NCBI GenBank assembly: GCA_028280445.1
Contig: JANQLU010000128.1
Span: 1 to 52,265, forward strand
Source of the DNA: Pirellulaceae bacterium
GTDB lineage: Bacteria; Planctomycetota; Planctomycetia; Pirellulales; Pirellulaceae
Direction of reading: 5' to 3'
Length of the DNA stretch: 52,265 nucleotides
Position 1 is the stretch's first letter, and every line of letters starts with the position of its first letter. Position numbers and translations under genes: made by a program. Shown one piece after another: positions 33,262 to 41,620 of this stretch. The notes below the pieces were generated by a model, which had not been told where the DNA came from, did not search any database, and saw nothing but the letters and a program-made list of their open reading frames with translations.

Positions 33262-33830
33262 TACACAAACAAATTCGCCCGAAACAGTTTCACGGCGATG
33301 GACAGCAATACGATGCCAAACACTTTTCGGAGTACCGATAAGCCTTGAGTGCCAATTTTTCTTTCGATCCAACCGCTGGCCCGGAGCACACCGTAAACGA
33401 CGAAGAGGTTCAGTGTGATGCCGATCAAAATGCTCCACTGCGAAAATTCGGCTTTCAGCGCCAATATGGTTGTTAATGTTCCGGCACCGGCAATCATGGG
33501 AAAGGCCAACGGAACAATCGAGGCATTGCTGTCACCTTCTGTTTCTTTTTTGAAAATCTCGATGCCGAGAATCATTTCAAGGCCAATGGCGAAAATCACG
33601 ATCGCTCCAGCGACGGCAAATGACGAAACGTCAGTGCCAAACAAATGCAGAATTCCTTCGCCAATGAATAAAAATGCAATCATCAGGCAGCCCGCCACGA
33701 CCGTTGTTTTTTTAGTTTGCAATTTCCCCGTGCGATTTTGAATATCGACGACGACCGGCAGCGAACCGAGAATGTCGATCACTGAGAACAAAACCAAAGT
33801 CACGGAAAGCACTTCTTTGACCATTAACAT
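33261..33830 (-). CDS. MarC family integral membrane protein
   Basis: 189 residues. AGGG eight bases upstream supports the ATG at 33830 (MLMVKEVLSVTLVLFSVIDI). Six TM helices can be traced: VTLVLFSVIDILGSLPVV, VAGCLMIAFLFIGEG, SFAVAGAIVIFAIGLEMIL, IVPLAFPMIAGAGTLTTIL, SILIGITLNLFVVYGVL and VFGIVLLSIAVKLF. PLAFPMIAGAGT is the family's conserved fourth helix. MarC/SNARE-like proteins (UPF0056) have no settled function despite the multiple-antibiotic-resistance name. The stop codon is provided by the adjoining palindrome. Confidence 0.93.
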   Translation of the reverse strand: MLMVKEVLSVTLVLFSVIDILGSLPVVVDIQNRTGKLQTKKTTVVAGCLMIAFLFIGEGILHLFGTDVSSFAVAGAIVIFAIGLEMILGIEIFKKETEGDSNASIVPLAFPMIAGAGTLTTILALKAEFSQWSILIGITLNLFVVYGVLRASGWIERKIGTQGLSVLRKVFGIVLLSIAVKLFRANLFV

Positions 33831-33891
33831 TTGAGTTACCCTCATGAAAACCAGCGAATGAGATTGCAAATTCGTTGAACGAAACAAAAAA

Positions 33892-33918
33892 AGCCTGCAT
33901 TTTGTGGAAATGCAGGCT
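33892..33918 (-). terminator. Intrinsic terminator upstream of marC
   Basis: On the minus strand AGCCTGCATTT, loop, AAATGCAGGCT is followed by seven T. It lies upstream of the MarC start, so it ends a transcript coming from 33930-34200 (see the small reading frame at 33951) or attenuates marC. Confidence 0.85.
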
Positions 33919-33950
33919 GTAAAAAGCAAATCAAGTTAAAAATTTTTGCG

Positions 33951-34142
33951 TCAGCCTGCCTCGCAACTCAAATAACATGCCGGTTTGTTGACCGGAGTTT
34001 TCGACTTACAAATGGACTGACTAACACGCAAAACATGCGCGCGATACGACGCACTGCGGAAACGGTTTTGACCCGTCGCAGGCTCAAAGATCAAAGTCGA
34101 ACGATAGCTCGACTGGCGCGTTTGTGTTAAACCAAAGTTCAT
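33951..34142 (-). CDS. Small unrecognised reading frame ending at a terminator
   Basis: 63 codons from the ATG at 34142 (MNFGLTQTRQSSYRSTLIFE...), extendable by six codons to a TTG at 34160. The stop is 33 bases before the terminator at 33892-33918, as expected for a small monocistronic gene. The product is basic (many Arg) with two Cys near the C terminus (PACYLSCEAG) and no TM segment. No clear ribosome-binding site. Alternatively the transcript is a non-coding or leader RNA for marC. I do not recognise it. Confidence 0.35.
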   Translation of the reverse strand: MNFGLTQTRQSSYRSTLIFEPATGQNRFRSASYRAHVLRVSQSICKSKTPVNKPACYLSCEAG

Positions 34143-34218
34143 GTTTGGATGTTCCGTCAAACGTTGCTGTTCGTCAAGACGTCCAGCAAAAAATTTTTGG
34201 CAGGCTAATTCAGATCAA

Positions 34219-34275
34219 GTAGGGCCGGTTCCTGCCGGCCAATTCAACAAAACGGCCGGTGGGAACCGGCCCTAC
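34219..34275. repeat. GTAGGGCCGGTTCCCACCGG palindrome, copy 6
   Basis: GTAGGGCCGGTTCCTGCCGG, spacer, CCGGTGGGAACCGGCCCTAC. It ends four bases from the sulfatase stop codon. Confidence 0.92.
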
Positions 34276-34279
34276 TGCT

Positions 34280-35743
34280 TCATCGCTTTTTATATTTGAT
34301 TCCCAGATCGTTGGTTCTGACTTCGGCCAATTTTGCCGCCATCTTTTTCTTGAAGGCTTTCACGACCTCGGCGTATTCGGACTTGTTGGCAAGATTGGTG
34401 TACTGCTTCGGATCTTTTTTCATATCGAACAATTCGATTCCGCCCGAGGCGTCTTCGTTGTACTGAATGTAAGACCATTGGTCTTCGCGTAACAAGAAAC
34501 CTCGGCGCATCGGTGCGACGCTGAAAGCAGCCTTGCGGACCGTGTGGCTCGGGTCATCGAGCATTTTCGAAATGTCTTGGCCCTGAATGCGTTTTGGAAA
34601 TTTGAGTCCACACAATTTTGAGACGGTGGGATAGAGATCGATCAACTCGGTCAAAGATTTACATACAGCTGGTTTTTTACCAGGGACGCTGATGATCAGC
34701 GGGACCATGGCTGATTCATCGCGGAGGCTGACTTTGGCCCAGAAATCGTGTTCGCCGAGATGATACCCATGATCACTGGTGAAAATCACAATGGTTTTAT
34801 CGGCGACTCCAGATTTTTTGAGAGCATCGAGCACTTTGCCAACTTGGGCATCCATATAGGCGACCGATGCGTAGTAACCGCCGATCGCTTTTTTTTGTTT
34901 GCGGATGTCCATTTTCATGTTTTTGCTGGTTTTGTAGTTGATGCCAGGTTTGGGAATATCGTCCCAATCGCCTTTGATTTTTTCGGGGAGTTCGAGTTTG
35001 CTGTAAGGTAGAAATGGTTTGTAGTATTTCCTGGGCGCGACAAATGGAACGTGTGGTCGAACAAAACCGACTGCAATAAAAAACGATTTGTCTTTGTGTT
35101 GTTCGATCAACTGGCAAGCTTTAGCGGCAGCTTTGCCGTCCGAATGAACCAAATCGTCACCATCGGCTTGGACGACAACAAAGGTATTGCCGCCAACAAC
35201 GGGCCGTTTTCCATTTGGATTGTTTTCGAGTGTTTCGCCATCTCCCGGCGCTTTCCATTCGGGGCCTTTGCAATTGAATCGTTCGGTCCATGATGCGGGG
35301 TCATCGGCGCCATGCGATCCTTTTTCGATGCCACCGGGAACTCCCATGTGATAGATTTTGCTGACACGCGCAGTGTGGTAGCCATGGTTTTTGAAATGCT
35401 GAGGCCAAGTCGCGCGGTCGCCGATTTTGGGGCGGGGGCTGCGGTAGCCGAGAACACCTGTCGCATGGGGGTAGTAGCCGGACAGAAACGAGGCACGGGA
35501 TGGCCCGCAATACGTTCCCTGGCAGAACGCGCGAGTAAACAACGTCCCGCGAGCAGCAATGGAGTCGATATTGGGCGTCTGGCAGACTTTATTCCCGTAA
35601 CAGGACAACGCCGTTGGAGTCAGGTCATCAGAAATGATGAACAAAACGTTCAGTTTTTCGTCTTTTGATTTTTCACGTTGAGCCACTGCCAGTTGTGGTG
35701 AACTCGCCAGGAAAAGCAAGAGAAAAATAACCAAGTGTTTCAT
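34280..35743 (-). CDS. Secreted sulfatase (iduronate-2-sulfatase-like)
   Basis: 487 residues from the ATG at 35743 (AGGA upstream), which opens with a signal peptide (KHLVIFLLLFLASSPQLAVA). The sulfatase family metal site FIISDDLTP and the active-site block CGPSRASFLSG, with Cys79 as the formylglycine precursor (C-x-P-S-R), are intact. Later IIFTSDHGYHLGEHDFW (Asp-His metal ligands), a VPLIISVPGKK domain and a C-terminal QWSYIQYNEDASGGIELFDM domain are standard. It cleaves sulfate from a glycan, typical for planctomycetes that degrade marine polysaccharides. Activity requires a formylglycine-generating enzyme encoded elsewhere. It is monocistronic. Confidence 0.95.
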   Translation of the reverse strand: MKHLVIFLLLFLASSPQLAVAQREKSKDEKLNVLFIISDDLTPTALSCYGNKVCQTPNIDSIAARGTLFTRAFCQGTYCGPSRASFLSGYYPHATGVLGYRSPRPKIGDRATWPQHFKNHGYHTARVSKIYHMGVPGGIEKGSHGADDPASWTERFNCKGPEWKAPGDGETLENNPNGKRPVVGGNTFVVVQADGDDLVHSDGKAAAKACQLIEQHKDKSFFIAVGFVRPHVPFVAPRKYYKPFLPYSKLELPEKIKGDWDDIPKPGINYKTSKNMKMDIRKQKKAIGGYYASVAYMDAQVGKVLDALKKSGVADKTIVIFTSDHGYHLGEHDFWAKVSLRDESAMVPLIISVPGKKPAVCKSLTELIDLYPTVSKLCGLKFPKRIQGQDISKMLDDPSHTVRKAAFSVAPMRRGFLLREDQWSYIQYNEDASGGIELFDMKKDPKQYTNLANKSEYAEVVKAFKKKMAAKLAEVRTNDLGIKYKKR

Positions 35744-35851
35744 CGAAACATTCCTCATTTTAAGAGAGAGTTAGCAGTCGACAAAGCGCGATTCGCTGGC
35801 GAGTGACACAGCATCAATTCATTGATCGTATGCCTAAGTGCCGTCGTGGAA

Positions 35852-35932
35852 AATCGCAACCCGAAGCGTGAGCGAGGGACCAGAAGTCGTTTAAAAAACG
35901 CGGTCCCTCGCTCACGCTTCGCGCTTACGATT
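35852..35932. repeat. CTCGCTCACGCTTCG palindrome, near-perfect copy
   Basis: AATCGCAACCCGAAGCGTGA ... TCACGCTTCGCGCTTACGATT, inner GCGAGGGACC/GGTCCCTCGC. It lies upstream of the sulfatase gene. Confidence 0.92.
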
Positions 35933-36188
35933 AATACTGCAACACATTATTACTCACTGCCAAAATTCTGACTCAAGTACATCTCCGTATTTATAGAGTA
36001 AACGGGATAGCCGTCGGATGCGACCTAGGAATGGCAATTGGGCGGTGAGGCATTGAAATAGACCCAACGAAGGTGTAGATCAGAGTTTGGCGTCAATTAA
36101 AAGTTGATGTACTCCGATATGGCAGTTGGGTTAGTGATAGGACGATCCGATGGTAACGAGGTTCGGTAGTTTTTGGGATTTGTTTAAC
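35933..36188. other. Intergenic region without recognised features
   Basis: The stretch between the palindrome and the sodN terminator contains no plausible gene or RNA structure that I can support. It lies between the 5' end of the sulfatase gene and the 3' end of sodN and probably carries the sulfatase promoter. Confidence 0.4.
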
Positions 36189-36194
36189 AAAAAA

Positions 36195-36211
36195 GCCGCG
36201 CGATGCGCGGC
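36195..36211 (-). terminator. Intrinsic terminator of sodN
   Basis: On the minus strand GCCGCGC-ATC-GCGCGGC is followed by six T. It begins 47 bases after the sodN stop. Confidence 0.88.
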
Positions 36212-36258
36212 TGGTAATTTGATTGACGGAGCACCAACGAAAAAAGTTGGTGAGTGGT

Positions 36259-36816
36259 CTATTTGTGTTCTGCTTTGTGGAATTTTGGCTCTTTGCCTTC
36301 ATAAGCGCGATACAAATCGTAAATCGCATTTTTCAATGCGTCGGCTGTTTTGGGGTCGGCGTCTTGTTTGCATTTCATCGCGCAAACCATGACTTTGTGC
36401 GCTGCAGCCAATTGTTTGGCATAGCCTTCCTTGTCCGCTTTGATTCGCTGCGTCAAAAAATACTGGGCAACGATTTTTTGGGTGTTGGTGGCGTGGCTTT
36501 CCTTGGTGTTGGTCCAGCGAACCATTTGGTTGATTGTTTTGGCATTGGGGGGACCGCCGGTCTCAAATCCGGCAGTAATATCGTTGACGCTTTTGATCGC
36601 TTTGGCGATGGTGGCCGTGTCTTCGAGCATCATTTCGAATCGCATTTGGTCCGCATAGATACCACAGGGAACTTCACAATGCGGGACCGGTGTGGCGGTC
36701 GTAGTGGGCTTGGTTGTATTTTTTTTGTTGTGCTTTGTTTCGTTGGCATTACCGATCGATACAAACAAAACGACGATTAATCCGGAAGCCAAAGCGTAAT
36801 TCATCACAGACTTCAT
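36259..36816 (-). CDS. sodN: Nickel superoxide dismutase with long secretory leader
   Basis: 185 residues; GGAGA eight bases before the ATG at 36816. The Ni-hook motif HCEVPCGIYADQ (His46, Cys47, Cys51, Tyr54) is the HCxxPCGxY signature of Ni-SOD, in which His must be the mature N-terminal residue and the two Cys bind nickel. Here 45 residues precede it: a hydrophobic signal-like helix (~6-24) and a Lys/Thr/Asn-rich linker ending TATPVP. The remaining sequence (MRFEMMLEDTATIAKAIKSV, WTNTKESHATNTQKIVAQYF, a CAMKC pair) matches the four-helix body. It removes superoxide. No sodX-type maturation protease gene is adjacent. Confidence 0.92.
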   Translation of the reverse strand: MKSVMNYALASGLIVVLFVSIGNANETKHNKKNTTKPTTTATPVPHCEVPCGIYADQMRFEMMLEDTATIAKAIKSVNDITAGFETGGPPNAKTINQMVRWTNTKESHATNTQKIVAQYFLTQRIKADKEGYAKQLAAAHKVMVCAMKCKQDADPKTADALKNAIYDLYRAYEGKEPKFHKAEHK

Positions 36817-36921
36817 CTGGTAGGTCTCCAAGAAATTGGTTGATTTACAGTTCGTTGAAAACCCTATTATAACCGCATTTCTCGTCGACGCAGACCGTGA
36901 GAACATTTTTGCGGCTGTTGG

Positions 36922-38304
36922 TCAGCTGAGGTCCAAAGCGCGAGTTGTTTCACCGAATTTTCTGGTTTTGACGCCCACGGTTCGCAGCACGGCCAGATGG
37001 ATTTTGGACATCGAAGTTGGACGTTTTTGTTTGAGAATTCGACCCGATCGAATGGCACCTCCACCGCCTCCGGCAATCAGCAATGGCAGGTTGTGTTCCC
37101 CATGAGAGTTGCCATCGGAAATGCTGGAGCCGTAACAAATCGTTGAGTTGTCCAACAAAGTGTTGCCGTCCGGCTCGGTGACCGATTTCATTTTTTTGAG
37201 CAGATATGCCAGCTGTTGATGATGCCACTGGGTCACGCTGTTGTACATTTCACGTTTTGATTTGACGCTGCTCCACGAAGTTTTGCCGTCGTCGTCTTCG
37301 GTGCGTCCCGAGATGTCCCGATAATGGGACAGGGCATGCCAAGTGCCTTTACAACCATCGATAAAGTCGAAATACCGGTTGCTTTGACCGTGATCCATCA
37401 TCAACGTGCAAACGCGAGTGGCATCGGACCAAAACGCCAAGAACAGCATGTCCAACATCAGTTTCATATATTCTGCATGGTCGCTAGGAATTCCGGCGCG
37501 AGGTCGCGTCAGCGTATTGGTCAGGTCACCCGCTTTGATAGCTTGTTGCGTTCGCGTTTCGGCAAACTTCAAACGTTTTTCAATACTGCGAATGGACTCG
37601 AGGTACTCATCGATTTTGCGTTTGTCCTGGTGACTGCCAGTGCGCCGGAGTTGTTTGGCGTTTTCCAGGACGAGATCGACGACACTGTTGTCGATACCCG
37701 CGCCGGAACTGGTTCGAAACATTCGATCAAAGACAGCGCGCGGCTCGGTTTCGCGCGACAGGGGCGTGTGCGAGTTTTTCCAGGAAATACAATTGCGCGG
37801 AAGGTTGCCCGTAAAATAGCCTTCGCCTTTGACCGACAATTCCAGCGATGGCAATAAAGTTTGTTCGTCAAGTTGTTTCGCGGCAAATTGATCGACGGAA
37901 ACACCACCGGCACTGATCCGCCGTTCGTCGTATCCGCCTCCAGTCAGCCAGGTCGCCGTTCCCGCACCGTGGCCGTTGCCGCGCGGAGTCCAGATGTTCG
38001 TCGGAATGATCAAATGCTCTTTCAATGACTCCAAAGGCTTCATCCATCGATTGAGTTTTTGCAATGCGCCGTCCTTGCCGACTTTCGCGGGTTCCCAGGC
38101 ACCTTTGGCAACACCGTTGGGAAAGTAGATGTATGCCATGCGCGGTGTAGCCGCGGTTGTGGTCATCACCGTTTGGGCTGATGCGGTGGCGGGCGACATC
38201 ACATCCAACATTGGCAAACTGATCGCGGCGCCGATTCCCTGCAGCATGGTTCGACGGGATATTTTGGTTGCAATGCGATGTTGTGAATTATTTTGTCGAG
38301 TCAT
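36922..38304 (-). CDS. Tat-exported DUF1552 protein
   Basis: 460 residues from the ATG at 38304. The N terminus has a twin-Arg signal (ISRRTMLQGIGAAISLPML). The body shows the DUF1552 hallmarks: PRMAYIYFPNGVAKGAWEP, LTGGGYDERRISAGGVSVDQ, the SLELSVKGEG region, FLAFWSDATRVCTLMMDHGQ and a C-terminal HGEHNLPLLIAGGGGGAIR. The family is abundant in planctomycetes and almost always adjacent to DUF1592-type cytochromes, as here; the 5' end overlaps the upstream gene's 3' end by 17 bases. Molecular function is unknown; the pair is probably periplasmic and transfers electrons or acts on a substrate with the cytochrome. Confidence 0.93.
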   Translation of the reverse strand: MTRQNNSQHRIATKISRRTMLQGIGAAISLPMLDVMSPATASAQTVMTTTAATPRMAYIYFPNGVAKGAWEPAKVGKDGALQKLNRWMKPLESLKEHLIIPTNIWTPRGNGHGAGTATWLTGGGYDERRISAGGVSVDQFAAKQLDEQTLLPSLELSVKGEGYFTGNLPRNCISWKNSHTPLSRETEPRAVFDRMFRTSSGAGIDNSVVDLVLENAKQLRRTGSHQDKRKIDEYLESIRSIEKRLKFAETRTQQAIKAGDLTNTLTRPRAGIPSDHAEYMKLMLDMLFLAFWSDATRVCTLMMDHGQSNRYFDFIDGCKGTWHALSHYRDISGRTEDDDGKTSWSSVKSKREMYNSVTQWHHQQLAYLLKKMKSVTEPDGNTLLDNSTICYGSSISDGNSHGEHNLPLLIAGGGGGAIRSGRILKQKRPTSMSKIHLAVLRTVGVKTRKFGETTRALDLS

Positions 38305-40186
38305 TGGCGGGTTCCGGTTTTCGTTTGAATTGAAAGGGATAGCTGCGAATGACAGCTTTGACGAGTGTTCGGAAGCGATAACCGTCCGCTTTGGTGGTTG
38401 CGACGATTTTGCGAATGGCCGCTTCGTCGTAATATTCGAGTTGCCGACCAAGGGCGTAGCTCAACATTTTTTCTGCCAGTTGTCGCGTCAGATCATCGAG
38501 GCGTTGTTCGACGATTACTTTGCGAAGCCCTTGAGGGCCTTGGAATTTTGTGCCGTTTGGCAATTGGCCAGCGGCATCAATTCGTTTTCCATCGACGCGA
38601 GTTCGCCAGCGGCCAAAGTTGTCATAATTTTCGAGGCTGAATCCTAAAGGGTCGATTTCACGGTGGCAAGAATTGCAACGGTCGCTGCTGCTGTGCAGTT
38701 TTAGTTTTTCACGAAACGACAGGTTACGTCGTTCGACGCGTTCAGACAGTTCACTGACATTGGGCGGAGGTTCCGGTGGCGGTGTGCCGAGGACGGTATC
38801 CAAGATCCATTTTCCACGAACTACGGGGCTGGTTCGATCGGGAAATGCCGTAACACATAAAATGCTGGCATGGGTCAAGATTCCACCACGGCGAGTTGTT
38901 TTCAAACGAACCGGTCGCATGTGATCACCGCGGATTCCGCGAATCTGATAGTGTTTGGCGAGTTCTTCGTTGAGGTACGTGTAACGGGCGTTGACCATCG
39001 TCGACACCGGATGGTTGTCTCGAATCAGCGAGTAGAAAAACAAAGCTGTTTCCGCTTTCATGGCATCCATCAGTGTTTGAGTACACCAGGGATTGTCGAT
39101 CGGATCTTGTCGACGGCGTACCCCGACGTCTTCGAACCCGAGCCATTGTGCCGCAAAGACATACCCGAGCGATTTTGCGCGACGGTTTTTCAGCATCCGG
39201 TCAATTTCAGCATCGAGAACTGCTGGTTCGACCAGCTTTCCCGAATTGGCCAATTCCATCAGTTTTTTGTCGGGCATGGATGCCCATAGAAAATAGGAAA
39301 GTCGATTTGCCAGATCATGATGTTTGATCCGCGTCGGTTTGAAAGTACCGGGAGTGTTTTCGATTTTGAACAAAAATTGCGGCATCACGAGTGTGGCGAC
39401 CAGCGGTTTCTGAATCGCCGCGTCAATGTCTTTTTTTACCGCGTAATTGGAACGAAAGATTTTGTGAAGTTGCTCGATTTCACGTTGCGTCGCAGGGCGT
39501 CGAAATGCCCGGGAGGCAAATGAATTGAGAATTTGTTTTGCGGCTCGATGAGGGTCAGTGATGTTTGAACCTGGCGCGAGAATTCGCTGGCGAGATTTGG
39601 CGTACAGTTTGTTCGAATCAGAAGTAAAAATTTTGGTGACAACAGATTCCGCAGATTGAGCGTAGCGTTCCAACAATGTGCCTTGCAGAAACAGAGTATT
39701 GGCGCTGTTGTCGAATCCGCTTTTGCCTGTCAAATCTTGAGGAAATCGACTGATGTCCGCAAGATCAACGCCAAACAAATCACGGATCGTGTGTCGATAC
39801 TCGATATGTGTCAGGCGCCGATACGATTCGTAGCCGGGATCAGCTACCGATTGATAATCGAATTTGTTGATTTGGCGGTCGTACCAACGCGAAAACTGTT
39901 TTTTGTCCACCGCGCTGAGTTTTCCGTCATCGGGCGGTGGCATATCGCCAAGCTCAATCCGTTTGGCGATGTTTCGCCACATTTTTAAATTCTTTACCAG
40001 CGGGGTTTGTCGAAGGAGTTTTTCCAAATTCAAATCCGCTTCGGCTGAATCACCGCTGTGACAATCCATACAGTTTTGTCGGATGATTCGCAGTCCGGTA
40101 TCGTGTTGTGCGTTTGCAAAGCCGCTGAGCAGACTAACGGCGATTGCGACGCTGACGATTCCGCGAAGCCTGAATTTGAACATCAT
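38288..40186 (-). CDS. Planctomycete cytochrome, DUF1587/DUF1592/DUF1588/DUF1585 protein
   Basis: 632 residues with a signal peptide (SVAIAVSLLSGFANA). First haem motif NCMDCHSG (Cys39, Cys42, His43) belongs to a PSCyt1-like cytochrome domain, followed by YRRLTHIEYRHTIRDLFGVD (DUF1587), ARRAFRRPATQREIEQL-type segment (DUF1595), ANRLSYFLWASMPDKKLM (DUF1592), RRGGILTHASILCVTAFPDR and RCNSCHREIDPLGFSLENYD (DUF1588, with a second CxxCH), and ALGRQLEYYDEAAI (DUF1585). This is the classical secreted planctomycete protein. It is transcribed upstream of, and overlaps, the DUF1552 gene. Two haem motifs make a redox role likely; the substrate is unknown. Confidence 0.93.
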   Translation of the reverse strand: MMFKFRLRGIVSVAIAVSLLSGFANAQHDTGLRIIRQNCMDCHSGDSAEADLNLEKLLRQTPLVKNLKMWRNIAKRIELGDMPPPDDGKLSAVDKKQFSRWYDRQINKFDYQSVADPGYESYRRLTHIEYRHTIRDLFGVDLADISRFPQDLTGKSGFDNSANTLFLQGTLLERYAQSAESVVTKIFTSDSNKLYAKSRQRILAPGSNITDPHRAAKQILNSFASRAFRRPATQREIEQLHKIFRSNYAVKKDIDAAIQKPLVATLVMPQFLFKIENTPGTFKPTRIKHHDLANRLSYFLWASMPDKKLMELANSGKLVEPAVLDAEIDRMLKNRRAKSLGYVFAAQWLGFEDVGVRRRQDPIDNPWCTQTLMDAMKAETALFFYSLIRDNHPVSTMVNARYTYLNEELAKHYQIRGIRGDHMRPVRLKTTRRGGILTHASILCVTAFPDRTSPVVRGKWILDTVLGTPPPEPPPNVSELSERVERRNLSFREKLKLHSSSDRCNSCHREIDPLGFSLENYDNFGRWRTRVDGKRIDAAGQLPNGTKFQGPQGLRKVIVEQRLDDLTRQLAEKMLSYALGRQLEYYDEAAIRKIVATTKADGYRFRTLVKAVIRSYPFQFKRKPEPANDSTK

Positions 40187-40325
40187 TCAAAGCCTTTTTG
40201 GTGTTTGCCGATGAGGTTGTACATTGATCAGGTGGAGCGTTAAGTAGCGTTGATTAATTGTGAGCGCCTCGCCGCTCATATTTACAGCTTTCCGATTTAA
40301 TCAATGCTGCCTAGCTATAGCTAGT

Positions 40326-40345
40326 GGCCGGTGGGAACCGGCCCT
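40326..40345. repeat. Half copy of the GGCCGGTGGGAACCGGCC palindrome
   Basis: GGCCGGTGGGAACCGGCCCT stands alone without its partner arm; CAGGTGAGAACCGGCTCGAC shortly after may be a diverged remnant. It lies between the acidic protein gene and the DUF1592 gene. Confidence 0.7.
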
Positions 40346-40386
40346 GCGGCGCGTGTCGTTCAGGTGAGAACCGGCTCGACGACCGA

Positions 40387-41040
40387 TTACTTGACTTTCA
40401 GAATCGACTTCAGCAATTTTTTGACGTCACTGTCGCGGCCTTCTTCGGCATAAACTTCGGCGAGTTTCAATTTTGCGAGGTTGCGAACGGACTTCGATGA
40501 TTCTTGCGATTTAATCACCTGTTCAAGGAGCTTGACGGCTTCTGCAGGTTCGAGGTATTCACCGACATGCATGATGGCGTAGCCTGCCATTTTCGCATCA
40601 TCGCCTGCGATTTCCGTGAGGCGTGTGATCAATTCGAGGCGACCGATGTTGGATTCAACGCTGGCGCGTTCCATTTCCGCTTCGGCGATTTCCATTTCCC
40701 ATTCTTCGTCATCTTCTTGCATTTCGTCTTCTTCTTGCATTTCGTCATCTTCTTCTTGGTCGAATTCCTCGTCACCTTCGATTTCTTCGTCCCACTCTTC
40801 TTTTTCGTCACCTTCCTGTTCTTCTCGATCCATTTCCTCTTCGTCTTCCTGTTTTTCGTCCTCCTGTTTTTCATCTTCTTCTTGCTGAAGCGGTTTCGAA
40901 GAATGATTGACTTTGGAATCCGACTCTTGATTGCCAGAGGCAGTAGCCAGCGAAGTGCTGCTCAAATTGACGGCAAACACAAAGATCAAAATGATGCAAA
41001 GACTGGATGTCAAAGCGATGGTTGATTTTGAAAGTGTCAT
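40387..41040 (-). CDS. Secreted or anchored highly acidic protein with C-terminal helical repeats
   Basis: 217 residues. An N-terminal hydrophobic helix (residues ~8-30) is a signal peptide or anchor. Residues ~50-125 are nearly all Glu, Asp, Lys, Gln and Met, with internal repeats (DEKQEDEKQEDEEE; DEMQEEDEMQEDDEEWEME). The last ~85 residues are folded helices (LELITRLTEIAGDDAKMAGY, KLLEQVIKSQESSKSVRNLA, KLKLAEVYAEEGRDSDVKKL) like a short TPR or armadillo pair. It starts one base after the stop of the basic membrane protein, in an operon with an ECF sigma factor. The opposite charge of its neighbour suggests they bind each other. Confidence 0.8.
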   Translation of the reverse strand: MTLSKSTIALTSSLCIILIFVFAVNLSSTSLATASGNQESDSKVNHSSKPLQQEEDEKQEDEKQEDEEEMDREEQEGDEKEEWDEEIEGDEEFDQEEDDEMQEEDEMQEDDEEWEMEIAEAEMERASVESNIGRLELITRLTEIAGDDAKMAGYAIMHVGEYLEPAEAVKLLEQVIKSQESSKSVRNLAKLKLAEVYAEEGRDSDVKKLLKSILKVK

Positions 41041-41041
41041 T

Positions 41042-41620
41042 TCAGGTTCTCCTGTATTTTAGGATTCGAGTGGGTTGAAAGCGAAAGTCGTTTCGGAATT
41101 TCGTTTTGAATTTAGGCTTGGTTTGTTTTTTTCGTTTGGCAATTTGAGATTTGATTTTTTTCTGTGATGTATTTGGGAAAGACAACCAAAATGTCTTTTG
41201 CCGAGTTTTGCGTTTTGTTTTTGATTTAGATTTGGACTTGAAGCTGGCGGTCCACAATGTTTTGGAACGTGGTTTTTCGAATCCCACGGTCGATTTCGCT
41301 TGCTTTGTCGAAAACGACAATGAAACTGGTTTTGAAAGGTGAACCAGTTTGATTTTTCGTTTGACAGGTGATTTCGATTTGGCAGTCTTGTCGGAATCAG
41401 GCGGGGAAAGTAAATAAGGCAGTCCGATGGCGAGTCCAATCAGCAACGATGCTGCGATGGCAACAACGAGATAGCGGTTAGGTCGCAATGGCGGGCCGGA
41501 TTTTTTTCGACGTTCCGTTTTTTCATCGGTCGGATCTAAAACATCAGCCAAATCGCCTGGAAATTTTTGCTCCAGGTATCGTCGTTTGGATGTTTCGAAT
41601 TGTTGATGATCTGAGTTCAT
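41042..41620 (-). CDS. Basic single-pass membrane protein, putative anti-sigma factor
   Basis: 192 residues. The N-terminal ~48 residues are cytoplasmic and charged (SDHQQFETSKRRYLEQKFPG...), then one TM helix (YLVVAIAASLLIGLAIGLPYLL). About 120 extracytoplasmic residues follow that are extremely rich in Lys, Arg, Ser and Thr (SFKSKSKSKTKRKTRQKTFW, KKIKSQIAKRKKQTKPKFKT). It overlaps the ECF sigma gene by four bases (ATGA), the usual place of an anti-sigma factor. No ZAS zinc motif is visible, so it would be an atypical one. It may bind the acidic partner encoded next. Confidence 0.75.
   Translation of the reverse strand: MNSDHQQFETSKRRYLEQKFPGDLADVLDPTDEKTERRKKSGPPLRPNRYLVVAIAASLLIGLAIGLPYLLSPPDSDKTAKSKSPVKRKIKLVHLSKPVSLSFSTKQAKSTVGFEKPRSKTLWTASFKSKSKSKTKRKTRQKTFWLSFPNTSQKKIKSQIAKRKKQTKPKFKTKFRNDFRFQPTRILKYRRT

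Noticed and set aside
9881..34275. CRISPR array
   Set aside because: The recurring sequences are dispersed over kilobases between genes and are palindromic; no regular spacers and no cas genes.
40504..41025. Plus-strand frame encoding a Phe/Val-rich hydrophobic protein
   Set aside because: It is the exact antisense of the Glu/Asp-rich tract of the acidic protein (GAA/GAT codons read as TTC/ATC), so hydrophobicity is an artefact.
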